64,000 bases of DNA from Trichoplax adhaerens (taxonomy: Eukaryota > Placozoa > Uniplacotomia > Trichoplacea > Trichoplacidae): positions 2,035,740-2,099,739 of the forward strand of contig NW_002060947.1 of assembly GCF_000150275.1 (NCBI RefSeq), in the 5' to 3' direction. Below, in pieces: positions 52,431 through 63,386 of this stretch (position 1 is its first letter; every line of letters begins with the position of its first letter). A program made the position numbers and the translations under genes. The notes beneath the pieces are model-generated. The model worked only from the letters and a program-made list of their open reading frames with translations, was not told where the DNA came from and ran no database searches.

Positions 52431-52829
52431 TGATTGTTGTAAATTTTAAGAATATAAATTAACACTCAATAATATCTCATTATCTATGTGCACTTTGTAT
52501 GTTAGCCTGTATCAACTCTTAGAAAAATTTGGTAAGTAGCGACAATAAAGTAAATCAAGCAATTTCCATCATGAAATGTTTAATTTATTATAATTAAATG
52601 AGATATTGATTGTCATATTTTTATATTAATCGTGGCTCATGAAGAAATGAACACCACCCTTATGGTGATTCTGATAGCGATTTAAGGATATGACTAGGAC
52701 ATCCTTGACAACTTACTTTGATGTTATTTAAATTGCATCATTTTAACAAAATTGCGACGTTGAACTTTCAAAGGAGGGAAATAACGGAGATCAAATATTG
52801 GTGTTTGAAAGATTTACTTGCTACAGGAA

Positions 52830-53240
52830 AATTGAGCGGAAGATCGAAAGCATCTTACAGTTGGATTAGAGAACGGAAAATTATGCAGAAGACATAACAC
52901 TCTAGTATGATAGATTAAGTAAGAGGACGGAAAGTGATATAGAAGATAATGCATGCTATAACATGAAAGATTAGGTTGGAGAATAAAAAATAATATGGAA
53001 GAAATAAGGCATTCAACTGCATGGAAGATTGGAATGGAGGATGGAAAATGACGTAGAAGAAATAGTACAATCAATAACATGAAATATTGAACTTGATGAC
53101 GGAACACAATGCGGAAGAAATAACGCTTTCTACAGCATAAAAGATGAAATTGGAAGACAGAAAATGACGTCGAAGACAAAATACATTTTACAGTATGAAA
53201 ACTTAAATTCGAGGACGGAAAATAATATCTATGTTAGAGG
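52830..53240. repeat. degenerate tandem repeat, about 60 bp unit
   Basis: About seven copies built on GAGGACGGAAAATGA, then AGAAGA.ATAA, then TACA.CATGAAAGATT. The 121-codon minus-strand frame at 52814-53179 is a by-product of this purine-rich array: its translation is a repeating serine/phenylalanine/histidine pattern without family resemblance. Confidence 0.8.
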
Positions 53241-54990
53241 GCTTCTACCCTATCATCAATTAAGCTAGAAGAGGGAAATAACGTTGGAGATTAAACTGAT
53301 AGGATAACATAAAAAGATTCCGTTTAAGGAGAAAAATAATGTCAATAATCGATGTCTACCTATTGCAAATAGGATGAGGAAAAAATTGAAGCAACTTTGA
53401 AAAATGAAGAAAATATATAGTCAAGAAAGAATTTTACCGATGTTATCGTTGTAGGAAATCAATTGAAGATGAATATACTCTTGTATAACAACCTAGCTGG
53501 ATCGATTGGTAACTTTTTCTCTGTCTTTCTGTAATGGTAACGTTTGTTATTAGACAAAGTGAACCATATCCATGAATCAAGAATCAATATCCAAAGTTAT
53601 CAATCAACAACAGAGGATAATGATGATAGTCTAGAAAGCAATCTCCGATTGAAAATCTATCATATAATGATGAAATCAACCGTTATGTTCCACACCTTAT
53701 AGTCGATCTTATTATTTATTGATGCTTACTTATACACACTCGTAGACTCTCTCTCTTTCTGTCCTTCTCTCACTTCTATAAATATCTCCCTTTACCAGGT
53801 TGCCATCACTAGTCAGAGTGTAAGCAATCAATTTAGAGGAGTATATCAAAAAAACAGAAAACGTCATCAATAATGATAACTCTACTACTATTTTTGTATA
53901 TAGAAAAGTAACATATCTAGACTCCTTGTTCAGTAATAGAGGGTAGAAAATTGGTTGATGACTATGATGTTTGCATGTTCTTTTTCTCTTCATCAACATG
54001 GAGACAAAAAGGTATTACATCAAAAAAAATAACTTAGCAACGGCTATTGATAGATTGTTGTCGATCGGTTTGTATTTAGATAGTGTACTGGAGAGTAGCC
54101 GTAATGCGTTGTACTATTAATTGGATAACTATTCAACAGCGACCTATTGCATGGATATCTTTTGGTCAAATTTGTATAGGTTAAGATTGAACAAACTGTC
54201 AAGAATACAATCGCCATGACAATAACAAGATATAATCAATAAATGGAGACTAGTATTCAACGACTACTGTTGACACTCGATAGGATATAGTCGTTGGTCA
54301 ATAGTCAGTTTATTTTAAAATAATGTCTGTTGTGACAGTATTGAAAATGACTTTCAACGGGATACAAGTGGATCAAATGGATTAAAGCAACAACAAATTG
54401 AAATGTTGATTTAAAATCAATCTTGTTGAGATGATGGAGTATGATGCTAAGGAGATGAAGTAATAGATGGTCCAATGCAGGTTATGCTCAGCAAGATAGT
54501 CCTTGTTAGCTCAAGATGACCCCAGCCAAGACGATCAGTACTGGAAAATGGAAAGGATTAATTATTATCCTTTCCCCTGTTGATTTTTAATTAACAGGGA
54601 AATATCATCATCTTCCAAGCTGTTGAATAATTTAATAGGTCAATGGATTCAAATTTATACTACGGCAATTTTTATTTTCAACCATGGATTCAATTTCTTC
54701 ATTTCTTTTTCAACACAAGGCCGCATACTCCATTCAATAGGTTCAACATCGATTGTTTTCAATGTTACTTTATGGCTATTCAAAAGTTGCCATCCTTTGT
54801 TTAAGTTGTTTAAAATGCGAAGGGGTAAGTTCACCACGGATAAAATGGATTTAGATTCAAATTAAAGAATCAATGGTGAGTAGAATAGAATAATATAATT
54901 ATTCTTTTGTCATGTAAGATGTTAATGTGTTATTGTTGATCGCTGGCCGTATTATAGCGATGGATAATTATTCCAAATCACTTATTGTTT
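53241..54990. other. intergenic, no gene recognised
   Basis: A CT-rich stretch at 53735-53775 is simple sequence. Overlapping frames of 60-80 codons on both strands at 54620-54865 are discussed under rejected items. I see nothing else to annotate. Confidence 0.4.
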
Positions 54991-54999
54991 AGCTGTTCT

Positions 55000-56550
55000 G
55001 AGGAATAAACTGTCATTAGCAGCCATTAACTACATGCCTTCCCATAGCTATACATTCCATTTTCATTAAAGTACTAGTCGAGTTGAGATACCCTGGTCCT
55101 TGGATAAGACATCTCCAATCCAGTCGCGGTCGACTCGTTGATACCTGTACTTTCGTGCGATATGCTATGATTGAAGTTATTAGCGACAAATTTGGGGTGT
55201 TATTAACAGCTATTAGCTACTTGCCTTCCCGTAGCTATATTGTAGGTTCCATTTTCGTTTGAATTACTGATCGATTTAAGATACCCTAGTTCTTGGTTAA
55301 GATATCTATAATTCAACCGCTATCGACCCATTGATACGCGTACTTTCGCGCGATATGTCATGATTGCACTTATTAGCGACCGATTCTGACTGTCATTAGC
55401 AGCTATTACCTGCGTGTCTTCTTTGGCTATAAATTCTGTTTACATGGAATTCGTGGTGGACTTGAGATACCCTGGTCGTGATGTTGTGTATGAGCCCAAC
55501 TTTATTAAACTGGTTAAGTATCCAATTACTGCACTATCCAACTTATTGCATCCAATTTCACGCTGTAAAGAATATACATCTCGATATCCTATATCTAAAT
55601 ACATATTAATCTATATGATACCATGCTAGGCTACAATACTACATCTTAGTTTGACGAAATTACTACTTATTAATTATGTATAAGTATACGTATATATATA
55701 TATATATATGGATATATGTCCAATTAGTTGTATTATGGCTATACTACTACAAATTAATTTAACTACATATAAGTATGCAGATTTTAAAAGCGTCATTCAC
55801 TACGCCTTGATTAATTAAGGTTAAGATATTTCTAAAATCCAACTGCTGCCGATTTGTTGATACTCTTATTTTCGCCTGCGCTAGGCCATAATTGATGTTA
55901 TTATTATTACTGGCGATTATCAGATTGCGACTGTCATTAGTAATACGATAGACCGGCGTTTATCATTAATTTACAATTAGCAGCCATTAACCATACGCTT
56001 TTTATGGCTTTAGATTTCATTCTTATTGAGTTACTAGTCGATTTGCGATACCCTAGTCTTTGGTTAAGATATCTCCAATTCAACCGCTGTCAACTCGTTG
56101 ATACGGCTAATTTCGCCTGTGATAGGTCATAGTTGCGGTTATATTAATTAATTATTATTAACGATCATCGGATTTTAACTGTTCGTAGTCATACGAAAGA
56201 CCAGCGTTTATCATTGACTCGCAATTAGCAGCTATTAACTACATACCTCTTTTGGCTACAAATTCTATTTTCATTGATCTACTAGTGGGCCTGAGATATC
56301 CTGGCTTTGGTTAAGGTATCTCCAATCCAAATGCTGTCGACTAGTTAATATGCGTACTTTGGCCTGCGATATACCATTAATATGGTTATTAACGATCACT
56401 GGATCATGACTGTCATTAACAGTTATCAGCTATCACTTATCTTTCTTTGACTACATTCCATTTTTATTGAATTACTGGTCAATTTGAGATATCCTAGTTA
56501 AGACAGTTCAAGTGAATTCTACGTAGACTTCTTGAGGATCATACCTATAT
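55000..56550. repeat. degenerate tandem repeat, about 185-250 bp unit
   Basis: Six or seven copies marked by GATACCCTGG or GATACCCTAG near 55.09, 55.28, 55.47 and 56.05 kb and by GATATCCTGG or GATATCCTAG near 56.29 and 56.49 kb. Each copy also has TTGGTTAAGATATCT, CGACTCGTTGATAC, TACTTTCG, ACTGTCATTAGCAG and TAGCTAC steps. The array is interrupted at 55.63-55.80 kb by unrelated sequence with a TA microsatellite. Confidence 0.8.
55690..55710. repeat. TA microsatellite
   Basis: About ten TA units interrupting the surrounding tandem array. Confidence 0.85.
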
Positions 56551-56599
56551 CTGATAGGATTTAATTATTTTAAAAAGAGGATTAATCAGTTTTATGGAT

Positions 56600-57290
56600 G
56601 ATGCGAATGCGAGAATTCAACTGTATGCGCATACTATTCTATGTAGCAATTGGGTTAAAACTAGTTCCTCAGGGTTCTTACTGCCACATTTGGAGGGCAA
56701 GCGCTTTTACCTTATTAAATATACTAAGCTTCTATCGCCTTCATATCTTCGATAGCAATCTAGCTTTCTACAATATAAAATCCAAGATCGGATTAAAGGT
56801 AATTACGCGTATATGCGCAATCCTGATCTTGAATTCTGGATAGAGTAAACTACAGCAGACAATAGTTGCTCGGAGTTCTCATTCCTAATTTAAAGAGTAC
56901 GCGTAATTATTTCAACTTCTTACAACACTAAACTCTATCGTCTTTATTGTCTTCGATGGTGATCTAGCTTTTCATAGTTAATAAATTTAAGATCAGGATT
57001 GAGAGGGATTATATCCTCAATCCTGCTGTTGAATTTTTGATAGAGTAAACTAGTCAATAGTTGCTGTGGGATTCTCATTCCTACATTTGACGGTCACCGT
57101 TATTGTTATTATCTTCTAGAGGGATTTAGCTATCAAACCAAACAGAGAAGTATAGTACGCGAAGTATAACGAGAAAAGGATATACTAGTAATTAATAAAA
57201 ATAGATCAGGGTTGAGGGAGATATATCTTCCATTCTGAACATAAATTCTTAATGCAATAAACTTAGTTCCTGCTCTGTACATATATTCTC
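56600..57290. repeat. degenerate tandem repeat, about 200 bp unit
   Basis: Three to four copies marked by AGTTCCTCAGGGTTCTTACT near 56.67 kb, GTTGCTCGGAGTTCTCATTC near 56.86 kb, GTTGCTGTGGGATTCTCATTC-like sequence near 57.06 kb and a partial near 57.27 kb. The copies share GATCGGGATT/GATCAGG, TGGATAGAGTAAACT and a CTTCGAT-GATCTAGCTTT block. The 81-codon frame at 56598-56843 lies within it. Confidence 0.75.
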
Positions 57291-58380
57291 GCCATAGGGG
57301 TCATTAATGAGTTTGCACATTTAAACAGCGATGCGTTGCACTATATTTTAGCGTCGGCTATCCTATGATCTCCATGGGACTACCCAACTACACCAGCATG
57401 ATATCATACAAAATTGGGTACTCTTATTTGGAGGTTTAACAAGAGCCTCTAGGAAGCAATTTAGACTACCCATACCTATAAGTATGCTTTTGCTATCCTT
57501 AGAATGAATTTCTTCCAGGCTGCCTAGCTTCAGCATGTTATCGGTAATATGGCGAAAAACTGTGTGCCTTAGGTAAAGAGCAAGGATTACGTCCCCATCA
57601 CTGCCAACTTACTGTATCCATTAATTTTGACAGACAACAGTAACAAAATTATAATGTGGCCTTACCGCATTATAGTTTCTACATGATACATCGCTAAATG
57701 ATCTATTTAGTAATCTATGGATGCAGTTTCAATCAGCTATCGGCTAATCTACAGGCATGCAATAATATTCTGGTTACCAGTCCCATTTTTAATGACTTGA
57801 TTCATGATGATACTTTAAATATGGAAAGTTTAATGAAATATGGAGCTTTCCTTGCCTAAAGAAAGGACATTAACAAGAGATTGATGATATATGGTATAAT
57901 CAAAACGCTGAGAATAGAATCAAAGAATAGCACAAAAAGGATTACGCTTTTTACTTTTAAGAACAAGAAAATGGCGACTGATAAATCCGAGTCGTTAAAG
58001 CTTTATTCTTGTACTCATTAGTGATGAAAATAAATTGATCTTGAATGCAAACTCTGAAGCTCTAATGTTCACTGCACATACAGTTTACAAGGTAACAGAT
58101 GGCTGATACGAATTAATCCAACAGAAGACTCGATTCGATCCTGAAGACTACAGAAATGAAGCTTTCTATTTCACCACTACAGTTTTTCTTACTGTCTAAT
58201 GGCAATCAATACACAGTAATGCTATCTCTTGCTAATTCATCATATACTGTAGTTTCCTAGGTACTGAAGGGAATGTTTTCCGTTTTTTCTACCAAAGTAC
58301 CAAAACACCAGGTAGTTGATTTGAGTGAAAGCAGGAATAGCACATTAACTATTTACTACTTTATTACAGAATAAAGTCAA
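57291..58380. other. spacer with weak exon-like stretches
   Basis: Between two arrays. A stop-free stretch at about 57710-57858 (+) ends in NMESLMKYGAFLA. A possible exon starts near 58021 after a pyrimidine-rich TAG acceptor and reads NANSEALMFTAHTVYK before a GTAACA near 58090. No family is recognisable and the two are not clearly joined, so they are not called as a gene. Confidence 0.25.
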
Positions 58381-60340
58381 ATAAGGGATAGTAGAATGTG
58401 ATTCATTCAATATTGTACCCAATTTCAAACGATTCTTTGAGCATTTATAATGCAACAATCACCCAAATACAGTATCGTGGAGTATTCAATTTATCAGTAC
58501 AGGGGAGATATCAGCAAAAGCGATGTTTAATCTTTTATTACTGGACGTTATTTGACCTAATTGAAATTTTAAACTTTTCTAGTTATGCACAGCTGCATTC
58601 GAACCATTCTATTGGCGCATGGGCTTTAACGTTAACTGGAATATCTGTAAATTCTATCTGCAATTCTCTAATATTGGATGTTGTGTAAACTAATTGAAAT
58701 TCTCAATCATACAGTATTATACTCGAATTAAATCATTGTGGAATAATACAGCAAAATATTTGCCACTATGCAATGTAAGAATATCTGCAAATCCTATCTT
58801 CTGTCATAATACATTATTTGAACTAGTTGAAATTTTAAATCGTTCTAATAATAAAATTAAATCAGACTAGTGAACAGCTACATTTAAATCATGCTGTTTT
58901 AGAATAATGAGCTATAATATTTGCTACTACAACTGAAATTCCTGTAAATTCTATCTGCAATTCTCTAACATTAAATGTTATATAGCATAGTTGAAATTCT
59001 AAATCATCTTAATCATACAGTGCTGCACTCAAATTATAATATTTTGGAATCATAAAGCAAAACATTTACCATTCTAGGAAGAATAGTTGTAAACCCTATC
59101 TTCAAAGTATTACAATGCATTAGTTGAACTAGTTGAGATTTTAAATTATTCTAATGATGTACAGTAGGCCGATAAAATTTTATAAGACTTAATTGGTCTA
59201 ATACATAGTAGCATTCGAATCATCTGTTGTGTGATAATGAACCACAACATTTATTACTAAAGCTGAAATTCCTGTAAACCCGATCTGTAATTCTCTAACA
59301 TTGGGCGTTATATGACCTGGATAAAATTCTAAATCACCTTAAGTCATGCAGGGCTACACTCAAATTATACTGTTGTGAAGTAATGAAGCGAAATACTTAT
59401 CACAACAGTAAGGATAGCTGTAAGTCCTATCTTCAAACTATCATGATACGTTATTTGATCTGTTTGAGATTCTCAACTATTCTAATCATGCACAGCTGCC
59501 TTCGAATCACACTATTGTGGATAAGCTTTCACGTTATATAACCTAGTGGAAATTCTAAGTCATCCTAATCTTGAGGTGTAACGCTCAAATTATAATGCTA
59601 CGGTATGCTAAAGTGAAAAATTTACTATTATCGTAAGAATAACTGAAAATTTTATCTCTAAACTATCATTGGACGTTATTTGACCTAGTTGAAATACTAA
59701 ATTATTCTAATTATATACTATTGCATTCGAATCACATTGTTGAGTTACAACATTTCTACTACAATTGGAACATCTTTAAATCCAATCTTAAACTCTCTAA
59801 CACTGTATGTTATATACCCTAGTTAAAATTCTAAATCATTTTAATTATGTGGTGCTGCACTCAAATTATACTGCTACGGTAAAAATGAACCCTAAGCATA
59901 TACTATTACAGTTAGCATGCTTATAAATTCTATCGTTAATTCTCTTGCATTAAATGTTATTTGACCTAGTTGAAATTTTAAATCATTCTAGTCATATTTC
60001 ATTATGTTGTTGAAGAATAATAAAGCTTAACATTGATTGCTACAGTAGGAATACCTGTAAATCCTATATTTACTCACTACTGTTGGTTGCTATCTGATCT
60101 AGTTGGAGTCACTCTAACCGTGCAGTAGTGCATTAGTTATGCGACTTCAATATATTGTTGTGAATTAATAAAAAAGCATAACATTTCCCACTACAGTAAG
60201 AATATCTGTAAATCCCAGTCTCATTTAATCCTCTATTAATGGATGTTCTGTGACCTAGAGTAGGTGAAAATTTTAAATCATGCGAATTATGCAGTACGGC
60301 ATTCGAAACATACGTTATTAAATTGCTACAATAACGTAGA
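58380..60340. repeat. dimeric higher-order tandem repeat, about 150 bp monomers
   Basis: About twelve diverged monomers marked by a GTTATTTGACCTAGTTGAAA-like block near 58.55, 58.81, 58.98, 59.13, 59.31, 59.45, 59.53, 59.67, 59.81, 59.96, 60.09 and 60.25 kb, with another diverged one near 58.69 kb. Two types alternate: one continues with GCACAGCTGCATTCGAATCA, the other with GCAGTGCTGCACTCAAATTA. Dimers are about 220-320 bp. Each monomer also contains TACAGTAAGAATA.CTGTAA and CCTATCT.CAA blocks. The 96-codon frame at 58398-58688 is a by-product. Confidence 0.85.
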
Positions 60341-60860
60341 TAAAATTGACTTGTCTGTTCAATATCCTTTCATATTCATTAGTATGAAGTAAGTATTGAA
60401 TTGCTAATGATGCTCATAGTATAAAATCCTTATAAATACCTTCAAGAACTAAATGCTATTACCACTAATATAAAAACTTTATTTCCTTTTATATAGTCTC
60501 ATCCCTTCTTATTACAGCGATTGATGCCATCTTAGAAGTATTTTACAGCATGGAAACATTATCAATACTACAGTATTGCATGATAACAACGTATGCTTTA
60601 GTGATCAAAGTTACCTTTATGTGTAGTTATTTGCAAAACAGCTTCCATTTCAAATGATAACGATACACTACAAAGCATAACAATCATCAAGATAGATACA
60701 GTAATAACGAGTCCAACCAATCTACAAGGTGGATCACAAGCAAACTAAGATATCCTTTTCCATTGCGACATGATATTTCTGCATAATTTAGTACAGTAAC
60801 GGCTGACAGCTATCAGCCATAATCAATTTTATTATAACGCTACAATTTTTGCCAATTATT
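60341..60860. other. intergenic, nothing recognised
   Basis: Unique AT-rich sequence between the satellite and the unassigned minus-strand frame. Confidence 0.4.
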
Positions 60861-61082
60861 CTATACATCGGAAATAATTGTATTATACGTATTAGTTGGC
60901 TTATTTGTCACATGCGGATTACAGTCGACATATTTATCGAAGCCAATTTTAGTATTCGTAGTGGCATTCGAGTATGCTTCATCCGTAAACCATTTTTTTT
61001 TCCATAATTTATCGCTAGTCTGATAATCCAAAGCAAATATCATGGCAGCTATCTCATTTTTCGCCTTTTCCAATACGTTCAA
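60861..61082 (-). CDS. unassigned open frame downstream of uL30m
   Basis: A 73-codon frame on the same strand as uL30m, starting about 70 bp after its stop. The first codon is TTG, not ATG; the first internal ATG is at codon 14. The translation looks like real protein (ALDYQTSDKLWKKKWFTDEA, then KIGFDKYVDCNPHVTNKP) with ordinary composition, ending at TAG. A possible acceptor (ATAATAG) lies just upstream, so it might be a last exon, but no joining exon was found and its phase does not fit a donor inside uL30m. I do not recognise the family. Confidence 0.3.
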   Translation of the reverse strand: MNVLEKAKNEIAAMIFALDYQTSDKLWKKKWFTDEAYSNATTNTKIGFDKYVDCNPHVTNKPTNTYNTIISDV

Positions 61083-61151
61083 AATAATTATCTATTATCA
61101 AATCGTCTTGGGAGGACTGCTATGCAATTGCATTGAAGTTGTTCAACGTTA

Positions 61152-61460
61152 CTAATATCTAGGGAGAAAAACTTTACCATTGCTACATAACAAAGGACCA
61201 ATTCTTGCTTGACCATTGATAACTGCTTGACCTTCAATAATTTTCACAGGTTGGACCTTAACTAATCGATGAACTGTATGAATCATACCATTAATTGTTG
61301 GAGTATTTTTATGGACGACAGTTTTATTGATCTTATTTAATCCCAATGCCTTTAACGTTCTTTTCTCCCAATATGGCCGACCAATACCACTTCGTATCTG
61401 TGTAACCGCATGTAATTTGGAAGCAACTTGAGCACTTTTCGACATTGTTGAAAGTATCAT
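61152..61460 (-). CDS. MRPL30: mitochondrial large-subunit ribosomal protein uL30m
   Basis: A component of the mitochondrial ribosome large subunit. A single frame of 102 residues. The L30 fold is clear: LHAVTQIRSGIGRPYWEKRT, then LKALGLNKINKTVVHKNTP, then IHTVHRLVKVQPVKI. The RPYWEK and VHKN blocks are those of the mitochondrial form. Human MRPL30 is about 161 residues with longer ends. Two ATGs are possible, 61460 and one five codons later (61445). The short basic N-terminus could be a mitochondrial signal. The gene diverges from VMA21 with 481 bp between starts. Confidence 0.88.
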   Translation of the reverse strand: MILSTMSKSAQVASKLHAVTQIRSGIGRPYWEKRTLKALGLNKINKTVVHKNTPTINGMIHTVHRLVKVQPVKIIEGQAVINGQARIGPLLCSNGKVFLPRY

Positions 61461-61941
61461 ACGATCAATTAAAGATAAACAATTTTAAAATAACCAACTA
61501 CCAGCCAAATAAGGGAAAATTGAATCCAGATTGGGCTACTTGAAGCAGAAAAAGAGAGCAGCTCGAAATGCTAGCTAGCAATCTTATGGTCTTCCTGGCA
61601 ATAATGACTTTTATTGCTACTCGTACAATAATCTTACTTAGTGGTTGTTGACTAGGTGTTAGCACTGCGATGAGCTTTACTATAGGCTAAATGGATCATG
61701 GCTTAGGTGACACGTTGCCTCTTTCCATACGCAGTCGTAGCTTGCGCATGGCACTATAGTACGCTATAGGCTAATTTGTTATATATGTACACCCTAGTTA
61801 GGCCATGGTGTGCTGTTCTAGCGCGTACGGTACATGATGCCATCGGCCATACTGTGTATTACTCACAGCGCGGCATCGCAGTAAGATTCTCTGTCGTAGT
61901 CTCAAGATTCCTTGTCGAGCCTATCAACAACGAAGAAAATC
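61461..61941. promoter_or_regulatory. putative bidirectional promoter between uL30m and VMA21
   Basis: 481 bp between two head-to-head housekeeping genes. It looks slightly richer in GC than most intergenic sequence here, and unlike the other two divergent spacers it carries no tandem array. I see no certain core element. The 132-codon frame 61776-62174 (+) crosses it and the VMA21 exon out of frame and is spurious. Confidence 0.5.
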
Positions 61942-63386
61942 ATGGCCCAACGTTCTGCAGCAGCACCAATTGCTCAACATCGAGCTCAAGTTGGCACTCA
62001 ATTCGGGTAAGAATTGGATTTCTCTTTATGGATCAAGAGGCTAGAGAGGATACTATAATAGTTATGCTACGAAAAAGTTGTCACACTGTAGAATATTTCT
62101 CAAAGGAGGATGAAATTCAATTTGTTGGTCAAGCAATCATTAATTATAAAATCAATTCCAAGAACGTAGCATAATATAGAAGCAGATTTCATACGTTACT
62201 GAGTTATAGTATGAATTATCTGCAGGTAGAATAGGTATCCTTATTGATTGTGCTAGTTATTCATAGTTTTAGGTAGGGTAGAGTGCAAGCAACATGAGTG
62301 AACGACATAAAATATCATGCAAATCCATTTTCGACACCTTTCGTAATTATAATCAATGTACAGTACTAGTAAATAGACTGTACCAAAGGATAGAAATTAT
62401 AATAATCCTATAACCTACTCGACATCTAATACCAATCTTTGATTCGATCCAATTCTCTCACTTGGTTACTAATTAATCTCTAAAGTATACTGTAATTTAC
62501 AGTAAACAGCAACAATCTACAACTTCAAGCGCTCATAGTGCGCGAGTAATACAAGTTCAAATACCTATCATGTATTGTGCAAAACAACTTTAGAAAGCGT
62601 TAATCTAATAATTCTCACATTATAATAGACGTAGTATGTAACACATTTGTTCTTAATAACGCTATCTGTCTATTTTACTTTGATCAATTTAGGCCCAGGG
62701 AGCTGTCTGTTTTAATGAAATTACTCTTTTATTCAATTGCTATGATTACTTTACCTATCGGATCTTATTTCCTTACCAAGGGATATTTATTCGAAGGTAA
62801 GCCAACTAGCTAACTAGCATACAATCTATATCTAGCAATGTTACAACGTTCTGTAAGATGTCATATCTTTCATAGGATTTTACTAATCGCCTTTCTACTC
62901 ACCGGATAATTCTTATCTTATGATACGCTGTAAAATAGTAAAATCTACCTTTAATAACTTTGCATCGTGCAATGAGCCATATGGTGCAAGAAATATCAAA
63001 TCCATCGACACCTTCCATTCGTTATAACTTTCATCACACTGTTATAAGAGTAGCTCTTGTTCACTTTGTATCATTTATTGCGCCAATAAGACTAAATTAT
63101 CAACAGTTTAAAAGATATTTTCAGTAGCTAACTTTATCTTATCATTAAGTTAAAGGATAGACATATCCGTCAAGTTACGCTGACCTAATAAGCTATCAGT
63201 TATCTTGTTACAATCGATACTCAACTGTGTACAATAATTTTATTTCTTCATACAGCTTATATGGGTATTGAAAACGGCTCTATTCCTGCAGCTATAGTTA
63301 CTGTTGTTATGGTTCATGTTATAATTGGATTCTATATTCGATCAGCTTGGAATGAAGAAGTTGCTGAAAAACCAAAAGATGATTGA
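61942..63386 (+). CDS. VMA21: VMA21, V-ATPase assembly factor
   Basis: An endoplasmic-reticulum membrane chaperone that helps assemble the Vo sector of the vacuolar proton ATPase. Three exons: 61942-62006, 62693-62796, 63256-63386. All junctions are GT-AG and the phases close to 99 residues (human 101). After a polar N-terminus (MAQRSAAAPIAQHR) there are two membrane segments: residues about 30-49 (LLFYSIAMITLPIGSYFLT) and 66-84 (IPAAIVTVVMVHVIIGFYI), with TKGYLFEAYMG between them as in the family. The tail SAWNEEVAEKPKDD ends in a lysine/aspartate-rich sequence in place of the KKxx-like or KQD retrieval signals of yeast and human. The start is the only ATG that fits the family length. Confidence 0.93.

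Noticed and set aside
52814-53179. 121-codon minus-strand frame
   Set aside because: It lies wholly within the purine-rich 60 bp array, and the translation is a low-complexity repeat.
54623-54865. 80-codon + strand frame and overlapping minus-strand frame of about 67 codons (with LNKGWQLLNSHKVTLKT)
   Set aside because: The minus frame looks protein-like, but it has no ATG, no acceptor close to its 5' edge and no convincing donor. The + frame is hydrophobic noise. No family was recognised for either.
61776-62174. 132-codon + strand frame across the uL30m/VMA21 spacer
   Set aside because: It runs through VMA21 exon one in a different frame and past its donor; VMA21 itself is strongly supported.
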